Assembly (NCBI RefSeq): GCF_025642135.1
Contig: NZ_CP106793.1
Coordinates: 8,462,001 to 8,526,000 of the forward strand
Direction: 5' to 3'
Origin: Streptomyces cynarae
GTDB taxonomy: Bacteria > Actinomycetota > Actinomycetes > Streptomycetales > Streptomycetaceae
Length of the DNA stretch: 64,000 nt
Shown here: positions 16,487-25,051 of the stretch, one piece after another
Position numbering within the stretch: position 1 is the first letter of the stretch
How the letters are laid out: every line of letters begins with the position of its first letter
Position numbers and translations under genes: made by a program
The notes under the pieces: model-generated
The model's input: the letters and a program-made list of their open reading frames with translations, nothing else
The model's database searches: none
What the model was told of the DNA's origin: nothing

Positions 16487-17035
16487 TCAGGCGTCGGCGT
16501 CTCGAAGGCCGACTGCGTCGTGCTGCCAGAACAGCTCCGAGTACACGAGCGTTCCCGTCATCCACTCCTCGTACGCCGGGAGTCTGAGCACCTGGAAGGC
16601 GGTGTCGGGGATACGCAGGGACGGCTTTCGGAAGCCGAGCTCTCCGCCGGGCACGAACCCGAAACGCGCGTAGTAGGCCGGGTCCCCTTCGAGGAAGACA
16701 AGGGGAACCGCCCGCTGCACGAGGATCCGCACACCGCTGCGGACCAACGCCGCCCCCACCCCCCTGCGCTGGTGACTGGGCCTCACGGCCAGCGGGCTGA
16801 GCACCTGTACGTCGACCAGGCGCCGTGGTGCATCGAGCAGGCTGCGGCTGAACAGGACGTGTCCGACCACCTGTCCCGCTTCTTCGGCGACCAACGACAA
16901 CCCGCAGTCGGGGGTCAGCGTGTCCCGCAAGCCGTCCGTCAGCTCGCCCACGACAGCCCCGTGATCACCGAACGCCTCCAGATGGAGGTTCCGAACGGCT
17001 TCCCTGTCACCAGGCTGCTCTTCACGAAGATCCAT
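16487..17035 (-). CDS. GNAT-family N-acetyltransferase
   Basis: A 182-residue acetyltransferase. The acetyl-CoA loop reads VRPSHQRRGVGAALV (motif A, Q/RxxGxG/A), preceded by LSPLAV and followed by FLEGDPAYYARFGFVPG, as in YhbS-like GNAT enzymes. It transfers acetyl from acetyl-CoA to an unknown amine. It starts at ATG 17035 and is monocistronic by spacing. Confidence 0.92.
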   Translation of the reverse strand: MDLREEQPGDREAVRNLHLEAFGDHGAVVGELTDGLRDTLTPDCGLSLVAEEAGQVVGHVLFSRSLLDAPRRLVDVQVLSPLAVRPSHQRRGVGAALVRSGVRILVQRAVPLVFLEGDPAYYARFGFVPGGELGFRKPSLRIPDTAFQVLRLPAYEEWMTGTLVYSELFWQHDAVGLRDADA

Positions 17036-17111
17036 AGCCCTTGAGAGTAGGAGACACCGTCCTCACCGGCGAGTGGGTTGACAGCAGGCCGAGGACATCA
17101 TGCCTGCGCCC

Positions 17112-17543
17112 TCAACGGGACTCCGGTGAGCGTGTGACGGGCGCCGGCCCCGCGGGAAGGGCCGCCGGGGTACGGCGAAAGGCCTCGGCCACCACCGTGT
17201 TCGCGATGACGACGACCGCCATGGTCACTGCGGCAACGTGGTGCCCGACTCCGTAGACGGCTGCTGCGCCACCGCCCAGCACGACCGTCTTGACGACCAG
17301 AACGACCGGCAATCGCGGCCGCCACCGCGCCATCGGCGCAGCGAACAACGACCAAAGCACGATCGCCGACAGGGGCGTTCCCACCCCGAGCAGGACACGG
17401 CCGGCCCCGTCAGGCCCCACCGTGAATCCCCACCAACTCAGACATGCCGTCGCAGTGAGTTCGAGCAGGAACGCCAGCAACTCGTTGGCGGCGTACCACG
17501 GCCGCCCATCGATCAGCGTGATCGAGTCGTCTTCTCCTGACAT
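17112..17543 (-). CDS. YrdB/DUF2568-like membrane protein
   Basis: A 143-residue protein with four membrane helices and the family pattern ANELLAFLLELTATACLSWWG, TPLSAIVLWSLFAAP. Function is unknown for the family. ATG 17543 follows a GGAGAGGAC Shine-Dalgarno. A more distant member of the same type lies at 40726-41121. Confidence 0.82.
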   Translation of the reverse strand: MSGEDDSITLIDGRPWYAANELLAFLLELTATACLSWWGFTVGPDGAGRVLLGVGTPLSAIVLWSLFAAPMARWRPRLPVVLVVKTVVLGGGAAAVYGVGHHVAAVTMAVVVIANTVVAEAFRRTPAALPAGPAPVTRSPESR

Positions 17544-17654
17544 GAAGTCCTCTCCGGGGGAGGGCGGCAGGACAGCATGGCACGCGCGAAGGGCGTCTCA
17601 CAGCAGGCTGCCGAATCCCACGTACACCGTTGCCGCACCACAGTCCGGGAACAA

Positions 17655-17691
17655 GCGGCAGGGCCCGGGCGGCGAGCCCGGGCCCTGCCGC
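17655..17691. terminator. Terminator hairpin downstream of helR
   Basis: A perfect 16-bp stem, GCGGCAGGGCCCGGGC (17655-17670), loop GGCGA, and its complement 17676-17691. It lies 46 nt beyond the helR stop codon. It differs from the hairpin at 6491-6527 at only a few positions and shares its loop. Confidence 0.85.
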
Positions 17692-17736
17692 CACGCTCAC
17701 CGACTCGGCCGGGAGCGGACGTTCGTCCGGCCGATG

Positions 17737-19914
17737 TCAGGAGCTTGTGAGGATGACGAGTTGCTGGGTCGCTCGGGTCATCGCGACATAGCGGTCGACC
17801 GCTCCCTCGACGCCCTCGCCGAAGCCCTCGGGGTCGATGAGGACGACCAGGTCGAACTCGAGCCCCTTCGCCAGCTCCGGCGTGAGCGACCGGACGCGGG
17901 ACGTCTCCCGGAACGTAGGGTCGCCGATGACGCAGGCGATCCCGTCGGCATGCGCGACGAGCCAGGTGTCGAGGACCGAGCTCAGATCCGAAACCGACCC
18001 GTGTACGACGGGTAGGCCGTTGCTGCGGATGGAGGTCGGCACGTTGGCGTCCGGGAGCGCGGCCCGGATGACCGGCTCGGCCTCCGCCATGATCTCTTCC
18101 GGCGTCCGGTAGTTGATGCTCAGCGAGGCCAGGTTGATCCGGTCGAACCCGATACGCTCGAGCCGTTCCTGCCACGACTCCGCGAATCCGTGCCTGGCCT
18201 GGGCGCGGTCCCCGACGATGGTGAAGCTCCGGGACGGGCACCGGAGCAGCAGCATCTGCCACTCCGCGTCGGTCAGTTCCTGAGCCTCGTCCACGACGAT
18301 GTGCGCGAACGGGCCCACGAGCAGGTCGGGTTCGGTCCGCGGCAGCGCGTCCTCGTCGACCAGGCTGTTCTGCAGGTCCTGCCCGGTCAGCATCGTCATC
18401 AGCATGCCCTGCCAGTCGTCATCGGTCCTGAGCAGGTTCTCGGTGACCTGGGCCCGGTACTCACGCTCGGCGGCGACCGCGGCCTCCCGTCGGCGCCTGT
18501 GCCGGGACGCCTCCGGGTCGCCGAGCCGCTGCCGTGCCGCGTCCAGGAGGGGCAGATCGGACACCGTCCAGGCCTGGGGGTCCGCGCGCTGCAGCTTGCG
18601 GACCTCTTCGGGACGGAGCCAGGGAGCGCACATCCGCAGGTAGGCCGGTACCGACCACAGGTCTCCGACGAGGTCAGCCGCTTCGAGCAGCGGCCACGCG
18701 CGGCCGAGGGCCGCGTTCAGCTCCTCGTCCTGTCGCAGTGCCCTGCGGAACAGGTCGGGCGAGACGTCGCCGTCGTACTTGTCCCTCAGGATCGCGACCA
18801 GCTTCTCCCAGACCTGGTCGCGCGCCTCGTTGTGCGGAGTGCCCGGCTCGGGCGCCTCGAAGGCCTCGGCCCAGTCGTCGGCGGTGAGCCGGATGTGGGA
18901 CCAGTCGACCGTGACCGTGATCCCCTCGGCGGGCGGCTCCTCGTAGAACCGAACGGCCCGCTCGATCGCCCTCACCATGTCCGCGGACGACTTCAGGCGG
19001 GCCACCTCCGGGTCGGTCTCGACCCCTGCTCCCGCTCCCTCGGCGACGAGGTCCCGCAGGACGCAGGTCTGCACGCCCTCCTCGCCGAGGCTGGGCAGGA
19101 CGTCGGAGACGTAGGCCAGATACGGCCGGTGCGGGCCGACGAACAGCACGCCGCCGCGTCGGTGACCGAGGCGGGGGTCGGAGTAGAGCAGGTGGGCGGT
19201 GCGGTGCAGAGCGACGACTGTCTTGCCCGTGCCCGGACCGCCGTCGACGACGAGGGCACCCCGGGATCCGGCCCGGATGACGGCGTCCTGGTCGGCCTGG
19301 ATGGTGGCGAGCACGTCCCGCATCCGCTCGGACCGGTTGGTGCCCAGGCTGGCGATGAACGCGGACTGGTCGTCGAGTGCCGCATGCCCTTCGAGCCCGT
19401 CGGCGGTGAACACCTCGTCCCAGTAGTCGCTGATCCGGCCGCCGGTCCAGCGATACCGGCGGCGGCTGGCCAGGCCCATCGGGTCGGCGTGGGTCGCAGC
19501 GAAGAACGGCTCGGCCGCGGGGGAGCGCCAGTCGACCAGCAGCCGGCGGCCCTCGTTGTCGGTGAGGCCCAGTCGTCCGACGTACACGGGGTCGGGGTCG
19601 TCCGCGCGGACCATGTGCCCGAGGCACAGGTCCAAGCCGAAGCGGCGCAGGGTGCGCAGACGGCCGTTCAGCCGGTGGACCTCGATGTCCCGGTCCATCG
19701 CCTGCTGGCCGGTGCCGCCGGGCGCCTTGAGCTCGGCATCGAGACGGTCGGACAGTTCCGCGATCGTCAGCTCGAGGCTCTCCGCGATGGCCGCGAACTG
19801 CCGCTCGTCGCGGGCGATCAGCGCCGGATCGGCTTTGGGCGAGAGGCGGTCGGGAAGGTCGAACGCGCTGGTGGTCAGGGGGTTCACGTCATCAGCTCCG
19901 GTGTGGTTCGTCAA
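17737..19914 (-). CDS. helR: HelR-type RNA polymerase-associated ATPase
   Basis: A 725-residue UvrD/HelD-like motor. The N-terminus forms a predicted coiled coil (ERQFAAIAESLELTIAELSD). The Walker A motif is GGPGTGKT, and the helicase motif II is VVDEAQELTDAEWQML. The last motif region contains YVAMTRATQQLVIL. Actinobacterial HelR binds RNA polymerase, displaces rifamycins and gives rifamycin tolerance; HelD relatives recycle RNA polymerase. The match to HelR rather than generic HelD is supported by its operon: it starts 10 nt after a rifamycin-glycosyltransferase-like gene behind a rifamycin-associated element. The Shine-Dalgarno is weak, so it is probably translated through read-through from the upstream gene. 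Confidence 0.85.
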   Translation of the reverse strand: MTNHTGADDVNPLTTSAFDLPDRLSPKADPALIARDERQFAAIAESLELTIAELSDRLDAELKAPGGTGQQAMDRDIEVHRLNGRLRTLRRFGLDLCLGHMVRADDPDPVYVGRLGLTDNEGRRLLVDWRSPAAEPFFAATHADPMGLASRRRYRWTGGRISDYWDEVFTADGLEGHAALDDQSAFIASLGTNRSERMRDVLATIQADQDAVIRAGSRGALVVDGGPGTGKTVVALHRTAHLLYSDPRLGHRRGGVLFVGPHRPYLAYVSDVLPSLGEEGVQTCVLRDLVAEGAGAGVETDPEVARLKSSADMVRAIERAVRFYEEPPAEGITVTVDWSHIRLTADDWAEAFEAPEPGTPHNEARDQVWEKLVAILRDKYDGDVSPDLFRRALRQDEELNAALGRAWPLLEAADLVGDLWSVPAYLRMCAPWLRPEEVRKLQRADPQAWTVSDLPLLDAARQRLGDPEASRHRRRREAAVAAEREYRAQVTENLLRTDDDWQGMLMTMLTGQDLQNSLVDEDALPRTEPDLLVGPFAHIVVDEAQELTDAEWQMLLLRCPSRSFTIVGDRAQARHGFAESWQERLERIGFDRINLASLSINYRTPEEIMAEAEPVIRAALPDANVPTSIRSNGLPVVHGSVSDLSSVLDTWLVAHADGIACVIGDPTFRETSRVRSLTPELAKGLEFDLVVLIDPEGFGEGVEGAVDRYVAMTRATQQLVILTSS

Positions 19915-19923
19915 TCGTCCTGC

Positions 19924-21135
19924 TCAGCCCGCCGCGTCGAGCAGGAGCTTCGCGGCCACCGTCGCTCCGTCGGTGCGGATCGTCCCGGCCACGGCGGCCG
20001 CTCGTGCGCGGGTCCCGGGGGCCAGAGCCGTCCTGAGCGCGGCCGAAAGGGACTCGAAGGTCGGAGTCGCACCGTCGTGCGCCGCGCCGATGCCCAGCTC
20101 GGCCACCCGGTCGGCCCAGTACGGCTGGTCCACGATCTGGGGTACGACCACTTGGGGCGCGCCGGCCCGGGTGGCCGTCGTCGTGGTGCCCGCGCCGCCG
20201 TGGTGGACGACGGCGGCCACCCGTGGGAACAGTGCCTGATGGTTGACCTCGCCGACGACGAAGCAGTCGTCCCGGTCGTCGATCAGGGCCAGGTCGGCCC
20301 AGCCGCTCCCGACGAGGACCCGGCGGCCCTGCGCGCGGACCGCCTCGATGGCCACCCGGGCGACGTCCGGCGAGCCGTGCATGCGCATGCTGCCGAAGCC
20401 CACGTACACCGGCGGTTCGCCGGCCTCCAGGAACGCCGACAGCTCGTCCGGCAACGGGCGTTCGTCCGGCAGGATCCACGCACCGGTCGGTACGACGTCC
20501 AGGTCCGTGAGGTCCAGCCGCGGCTCCAGGACCGGGTCCACCGCAAGCCACGGGCGGTCGGTGAAGACGTGGTCGCGGACGTCGGCCACCGGCGGCAGGC
20601 CGATCGAGGCCCGGTGGTTGTTGAGCGCCTCGCCGTACAGCGCGTTCACCTTCTCGGCGTCGAGGGCCCACAGCACCCGGTTGTCGGTCTCGCCCGGCGG
20701 GAACGGCTTGCCCGGCCGTCCCGGCGGCGGGTAGTGCGCCGACGGCAGCGAGAACGGATGGAAGCAGGCACAGACGTAGCCGATCCCGAGTTTCTCGGTC
20801 ACCGACCGCGCGCCGGCCGGCATCAGGCCGGTCGCCAGCAGTGCGTCGCATCCCTCGGCCGCCTCGGCGACCGGGCCGAAGTGGGCGTCGACCAACTCGG
20901 CCGCGACCCGGAAGGCGTCCTCGGGCGTCGGCGGCTTCGTCCCGCTCACCAGCGCGCGCACCGACGGACCGAACGGCACGTGCTCCACACCAACACCGTC
21001 CAGCAGTTCGGCGAATTCCTCGTCCGGTGGCGCGCACACCAGCGCCTCGGCTCCGAGCTCCCGGAGTGCCACCGCGAGTGCCGCCACGGGTTCGACGTCT
21101 CCGCGCGACCCATAGCTCATCAAAAGAACACGCAC
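19924..21135 (-). CDS. rgt: GT1 glycosyltransferase, probable rifamycin-inactivating Rgt
   Basis: A 403-residue GT-B/GT1 enzyme. The N-terminus VRVLLMSYGSRGDVEPVAALAV is typical of macrolide/vancomycin-type glycosyltransferases. The C-terminal nucleotide-sugar domain has VHHGGAGTTTTATRAG followed by PQIVDQPYWADRV. Rgt enzymes glucosylate the ansa-bridge hydroxyl of rifampicin and inactivate it. The assignment rests on family, on the RAE-like site 62 nt upstream, and on co-transcription with helR; another macrolide-type acceptor is possible. GTG 21135 has GGGGGA about 9 nt upstream; the longer frame to 21285 crosses the RAE and is rejected. Confidence 0.78.
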   Translation of the reverse strand: MRVLLMSYGSRGDVEPVAALAVALRELGAEALVCAPPDEEFAELLDGVGVEHVPFGPSVRALVSGTKPPTPEDAFRVAAELVDAHFGPVAEAAEGCDALLATGLMPAGARSVTEKLGIGYVCACFHPFSLPSAHYPPPGRPGKPFPPGETDNRVLWALDAEKVNALYGEALNNHRASIGLPPVADVRDHVFTDRPWLAVDPVLEPRLDLTDLDVVPTGAWILPDERPLPDELSAFLEAGEPPVYVGFGSMRMHGSPDVARVAIEAVRAQGRRVLVGSGWADLALIDDRDDCFVVGEVNHQALFPRVAAVVHHGGAGTTTTATRAGAPQVVVPQIVDQPYWADRVAELGIGAAHDGATPTFESLSAALRTALAPGTRARAAAVAGTIRTDGATVAAKLLLDAAG

Positions 21136-21196
21136 TTCGTGATTCCCCCATTTCCGCAGCATCTGACCTTCGGCCGACGATTCTGCGGTACGACGG

Positions 21197-21215
21197 GGGC
21201 CTTGCCGCAAGCCCC
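21197..21215 (-). promoter_or_regulatory. Rifamycin-associated element (RAE)
   Basis: On the minus strand the 19 bases read GGGGCTTGCGGCAAGGCCC. This is, as I recall it, the RAE consensus found upstream of rifamycin-inducible resistance genes (rph, rgt, arr, helR). It is an imperfect palindrome, 62 nt before the rgt GTG and just downstream of a TATAGC sequence (21224-21229, minus strand) that could be the -10 box. Confidence 0.85.
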
Positions 21216-21238
21216 CCAGTGCGCTATACGTTGAGAGT

Positions 21239-21264
21239 GGCAAGGAGTGGGTGACCTCCTTGCC
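21239..21264. promoter_or_regulatory. Second inverted repeat upstream of rgt
   Basis: GGCAAGGA (21239-21246) mirrored by TCCTTGCC (21257-21264), 10-nt spacer. The half-site GGCAAGG also occurs in the RAE nearby, so it may be an auxiliary site or simply the end of the adjacent MFS transcript unit. Confidence 0.35.
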
Positions 21265-21309
21265 TTTCCCTTTTTCGTCGTCCACTGCGGATGGACAGGC
21301 CCCTCGCCG

Positions 21310-22647
21310 TCATGTCGTGAGATGCGCATCGGTCGACTGGGCGTCTTCCTCAGGTCCCGGTTCCCGGGAGCCTCGCCCGCCCACGAGGTCCATCTCGCGC
21401 CATTCCGGCCGCAGCCCGGCCAGGTTGGTGGTGAGGAAGTACGCGGCCCCACCGGCGAGGAGCACCGGCGCAAGCCCGGCGGAGGCCACCGCCGCCCCAG
21501 CGATCAACCCACCCAGAGGGATACCGGCCCAGGCCAACGAGTCACCGAGCGCGTTGACCCGGCCCAGCATCCGGCGCGGCACCCGCTCGAAGAGCACGGC
21601 CCCCAGTACCGGGTTGAGGAAGCCCGCGCCGAATCCACTGACCGCGAACACTGTCAGTACAGCCCCCATCGGTGCATCGAAGGCGAGGATCAGGAATCTC
21701 GGCGCCCCGGCCAGCAGGAATCCGGTGAAGAACACAATCCGACGCCGCAGCCGGTGCGCGGCCATAGCGGCGACCAGGCTGCCACCGACCGCCGCGGCCC
21801 CACCGACGCTGCCCACCAGGCCGATCGCGGTGGGCCCGGTGCCGGACTCCCTTGCCCAGACGGGGATGAGCACCGTGGTGAACCCCGCGTCCAGGAGGTT
21901 GGTGACTCCGACCATGACGATGACGGTGAGCAGCAACAGCTCGCCGCGAAGGAAGGTGAAGCCCTCGCCGAACCGCCGCCAGTAACCCGGCCCCGTCGCC
22001 CCGGCTTGCGACGCGGTTTCCTCGACCGCATGCCCCATGCCGCGAGGCAGCGCCACCGCGACGATCAACGATCCGAGCGCGAAGCAGCCCGCGTTGACGA
22101 CAAGTCCCGACAGGGGGCCGAGCAGCGTCACCAGGGAGCCGCCGGCCGCAGGACCGACGGTGGATGCGAGCCGCTCGGTCACGCCGGCCAGGCCGGTGGC
22201 TCGTTCCAGTGGCACCCGGCCGTGCTCGGCTGCCTCCGGAACCATCACCTGCTTGGCCAGGTCGCCGGGGCCGCGAACCGCGCCGATGAGCGCGACCAGG
22301 GCGAGCAGGAGCGGAAAGGAGAGCAGATGCAGGGCATGGAACAGGGGAACCGCAGCGGCGGCGGTGGCGCTGGCCAGATCGGTGGTCCAGGAGACGGATC
22401 GCGGACCGATCCGGTCCACGAGTGGTCCGGTGAACGCCTTGACCACCACGTAGGGGGCCATCTCGCAGAAGGCGACCAGTCCGGTCCGGGTGGCGCTGCC
22501 GGTAGTGACGAGCACGAACCAGGGCAGTGCGACGGCCGAGACCCGCGTACCGGTGAGCGACACGGCGATGGCGGCCAGTACCCCGCCCAGCGGGCGTAAG
22601 GACCGCCTGCCGGGTATGCCGTCCGAGCCAGAGACACTCTCCGTCAT
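21310..22647 (-). CDS. MFS drug-efflux-type transporter
   Basis: A 445-residue protein with about 12 membrane helices. It is like the MFS subgroup of macrolide/enterobactin-type exporters (LTGTRVSAVALPWFVLVTTGSATRTG; the loop TGPLVDRIGPR corresponds to motif A). Its start ATG overlaps the TGA of the ArsR-like regulator gene (ATGA), so the two form one operon with the regulator first. It probably exports a drug or metabolite; substrate unknown. It lies among resistance genes. Confidence 0.9.
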   Translation of the reverse strand: MTESVSGSDGIPGRRSLRPLGGVLAAIAVSLTGTRVSAVALPWFVLVTTGSATRTGLVAFCEMAPYVVVKAFTGPLVDRIGPRSVSWTTDLASATAAAAVPLFHALHLLSFPLLLALVALIGAVRGPGDLAKQVMVPEAAEHGRVPLERATGLAGVTERLASTVGPAAGGSLVTLLGPLSGLVVNAGCFALGSLIVAVALPRGMGHAVEETASQAGATGPGYWRRFGEGFTFLRGELLLLTVIVMVGVTNLLDAGFTTVLIPVWARESGTGPTAIGLVGSVGGAAAVGGSLVAAMAAHRLRRRIVFFTGFLLAGAPRFLILAFDAPMGAVLTVFAVSGFGAGFLNPVLGAVLFERVPRRMLGRVNALGDSLAWAGIPLGGLIAGAAVASAGLAPVLLAGGAAYFLTTNLAGLRPEWREMDLVGGRGSREPGPEEDAQSTDAHLTT

Positions 22648-23306
22648 GACGTCTCCGCTTCTGTCACCGTCTCAGGACTGCGATGCGACTCCGGTGCGGG
22701 CACGTCCAGTTCGGGCAAGAGTTGCGTGACAACACCGATCCGCTCGGCTCCATCGGGGGCGCTCGCGGCCGCCTCCGGCGTGTCGCGGCGATAGCGGGCG
22801 ATGACGGCCCTCAACTCCTCGCGCAGGGCTACGGCTTCTTCGGGTGTGAGCCGCAGCGCCCAGTCGCTCATGTCGAAGGTGTCCTGCCAGGCACGCGGCA
22901 TCGTCTGCAACTCGTTCAGCGTCCGCTGGGTGCGAAGGGTGTAAGTGGCGGCGACGGACTGCAGAAAGGCCAGTGTGGCCTCGGGCTCTCGGACAGCCAG
23001 GTCCCGGTCGTTGAGTTCCGTCGCCTGATGTACGGAACGCCACCAGCGCTCGCGCGCGTTGCCGCGTGCCGTGTCCTCTTCGACGAAGCCGGCCGCCCCG
23101 AGCTGGCGCAGGTGGTAGCTGGCCGTACCGGAGTTCACGCCGAGCCGTTCCGCGAGGCGGGTAGCGGTGGACGGGCCGTACTTCCGGAGCAGCCCGACCA
23201 ACTGGACTCGCACTGGGTGCGCCAGGGCGCGCAGCCCCTTGGCATCCAGAACAACCGCGTCTCCTTCGACTCGAAGGGCGCCCGGCACGTCACCTGTGTC
23301 AGTCAT
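22644..23306 (-). CDS. ArsR-type winged-helix regulator
   Basis: A 220-residue HTH protein: KGLRALAHPVRVQLVGLLRKYG, then ATRLAERLGVNSGTASYHLRQL (recognition helix) and a charged C-terminal domain. It is the ArsR/DUF-type regulator often paired with an MFS pump. It heads an operon with the MFS transporter and is divergent from an aminoglycoside-kinase-like gene. A 50-nt palindrome in the divergent region is its likely operator. ATG 23306 is chosen since the frame further upstream runs into the palindrome. Confidence 0.9.
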   Translation of the reverse strand: MTDTGDVPGALRVEGDAVVLDAKGLRALAHPVRVQLVGLLRKYGPSTATRLAERLGVNSGTASYHLRQLGAAGFVEEDTARGNARERWWRSVHQATELNDRDLAVREPEATLAFLQSVAATYTLRTQRTLNELQTMPRAWQDTFDMSDWALRLTPEEAVALREELRAVIARYRRDTPEAAASAPDGAERIGVVTQLLPELDVPAPESHRSPETVTEAETS

Positions 23307-23320
23307 ATCGCGCACCCTAG

Positions 23321-23370
23321 ACCGCAAACAGTTCTTTGCGAAGACTTCTTCGCGAAGAACTGTTTGCGGT
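23321..23370. promoter_or_regulatory. 50-nt near-perfect palindrome, likely ArsR-type operator
   Basis: ACCGCAAACAGTTCTT (23321-23336) is mirrored exactly by 23355-23370. GCGAAG (23338-23343) is mirrored by CTTCGC (23348-23353) around a central ACTT. Only one position pair mismatches over 46 paired bases. It lies between the divergent ArsR gene and the kinase gene and could bind two dimers. Confidence 0.75.
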
Positions 23371-23419
23371 TCGGTCAGGCCTAGGATGCGAAGGACTGCA
23401 TCGACCACCTGCGGGGGAC

Positions 23420-24325
23420 GTGTTGAAAGAGTTGGCCTGTGTCGCGCCGGACGTCCGGGAACGGCTCGTCGTGCGGTTCGGAGCCGAGGTGCTGGACTGG
23501 TGCGACGCGTTGCCGGCTCTCGTCGGCGAACTCGCCGCTCGCTGGAGTCTGGAAGTCGTCGCGACCGGCGGGGGAGGCACCTCGCGGGTGTTCCGCTGCT
23601 TGAGACGTGACACGGGCACCTCGGTGTGGCTGAAACTCACACCGCAGCCCGCCATCGCCCGAGAGGAAGCCGAAGCCCTGCGGGCCTGGGCTGAGACGCC
23701 GTCGGTTGTCACTCTGCTGACCGACGACCTCGCCGCCGGTGCCCTGCTACTGGAGAACGTCGAGCCGGGAGTGCCGGTGCGGCAGCTCGCCTGGAACCTG
23801 CCCGGCGTCGCGGCCCTGCTGCGGGAACTTCGGGGCTCTGCTCCCGCGTCGGGGGAGCGCTCGGTACTGCGGCCTCTCTCGCACCGGGTCAACTTCGTGT
23901 TCGACCTCACCGACCGGAGGCTGGCGGCGGCGGGCGTGGACGGTCTGCTCGCCCCGGCGGTGCTCGAACAGGCCCGGGCGGCCGCCCTGGAACTCGCCAC
24001 CGGTGGACCTGTGGGACTTGTCCATGGTGATCTGCACCCGGCCAACGTCCTGTCCGGTCCGGGTGCCCGCATGGTGGCGATCGATCCGAGGCCTGCATGG
24101 GGCGACCCGGACTTCGACGCTGTGGACTGGGTACTTGCGGGGGTCACAAGCTTCGCTGCGTTGGAGCAGCGGATCGAGCAGCTGGCGAGGATGGTTCCCG
24201 GCCAGTCTCCCGATCGTGTGCTGCGATGGTGCCGGGCGCTGGCAGCCGTCAATGCGGTCCCCGGAATGTGCGCGGGGCGGGACGACGCGGAAACCCGGTT
24301 CCTCATGCTCCTGGCCGGCGTCTGA
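23420..24325 (+). CDS. APH(6)-like antibiotic phosphotransferase
   Basis: A protein of about 301 residues of the aminoglycoside/hydroxyurea resistance kinase family (streptomycin 6-kinase type). The catalytic loop is VHGDLHPANVL, and the metal-binding segment is AIDPRPAWGDPDFDAVDW. The N-lobe has TGGGGTSRVFRCL. It may phosphorylate an aminoglycoside or an endogenous metabolite. GTG 23420 or TTG 23423 after GCGGGGGA is the likely start. It is divergent from the ArsR/MFS operon and probably shares its operator. Confidence 0.82.
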   Translation: MLKELACVAPDVRERLVVRFGAEVLDWCDALPALVGELAARWSLEVVATGGGGTSRVFRCLRRDTGTSVWLKLTPQPAIAREEAEALRAWAETPSVVTLLTDDLAAGALLLENVEPGVPVRQLAWNLPGVAALLRELRGSAPASGERSVLRPLSHRVNFVFDLTDRRLAAAGVDGLLAPAVLEQARAAALELATGGPVGLVHGDLHPANVLSGPGARMVAIDPRPAWGDPDFDAVDWVLAGVTSFAALEQRIEQLARMVPGQSPDRVLRWCRALAAVNAVPGMCAGRDDAETRFLMLLAGV

Positions 24326-24446
24326 CCCGCCCGGTGGTTGTACCGGAGCCGGTCAGTCGTTGCCTGTACCTTTCGGCAAGGCCGCCCCTCGATGTCTCCG
24401 AGCGGACCGCTGAAAAGGATTCCTCGACTGACCGTTCACAGGGACC

Positions 24447-24713
24447 TCAGTCCAGCTCGGGAGGGAAGATGAAATCGTTGAGATCGCCGTCCAGGTCGCC
24501 TCCGATCGAAATATTGTTGGTCTGATTGATGGTGATGTTCTTGTTGCCCTCGCCGACCTGACATGTGAATTGCTCGGCCAGGTCGCTGCCGACCACGTTC
24601 GCCAGATCGGGGTCCGCATCGGCTTCTGAGCATGCGCTGGCCGGTGTGGCGCCACCAAACAGGGCGAGGGCTGTAACAGCCGTTGCTACTCCGATTTTCA
24701 CGTGCTGACGCAC
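24447..24713 (-). CDS. Small secreted protein of unknown family
   Basis: An 88-residue protein. The signal peptide (VKIGVATAVTALALFGGATPASA) is followed by an acidic mature part with two cysteines and an Asn/Gly/Asp-rich segment (NKNITINQTNNISIGGDLDG) ending FIFPPELD. It is not a chaplin or rodlin by the motifs I know, although the Asn-rich beta-like pattern recalls surface proteins. GTG 24713 has GGAGG five bases upstream; ATG 24725 is an alternative. It is convergent with the kinase gene. Confidence 0.72.
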   Translation of the reverse strand: MRQHVKIGVATAVTALALFGGATPASACSEADADPDLANVVGSDLAEQFTCQVGEGNKNITINQTNNISIGGDLDGDLNDFIFPPELD

Positions 24714-25051
24714 TTTTGCCTCCATAATCCTGACCTTCGGGCCGACAGGCTGATCATCATGAAGTATGACCAAATTATCCATGCGCGTTGGCGTGCATTC
24801 GGGTGAAGTCAATGCCATCCGTCGGCAGGTGTGGGATCCAACTGGTCTGAGGGCCCGCAGATATGACAGGTTGACATGTTCGCAAGTGATCTCCATGGCC
24901 CGGACCACCGGCCGGGGCCGCACCTCCCTGGCGGACGTCGCTGAGACAAGCCGCATCCAGGGCCAGGGCCTGAACCCGAAGAGGCGCGGCTTCGCCATGG
25001 GCCGCGGCCCGTGCTTGGCGTCCGTGGCGCGCAGGCGCATAAGGTTCCCGA
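24714..25051. other. Divergent promoter region
   Basis: About 340 bases between the secreted-protein gene and the second kinase gene. An AT-richer section at 24720-24900 contains a TTGACA at 24871-24876, a possible -35, but no matching -10 at standard spacing is obvious. No gene seen. Confidence 0.4.

Noticed and set aside
18190..21234. Plus-strand open frame of about 1000 codons
   Set aside because: It is antisense to helR and rgt, which have clear motifs. Its translation is Arg/Gly/Val-rich without domains, a GC-bias shadow.
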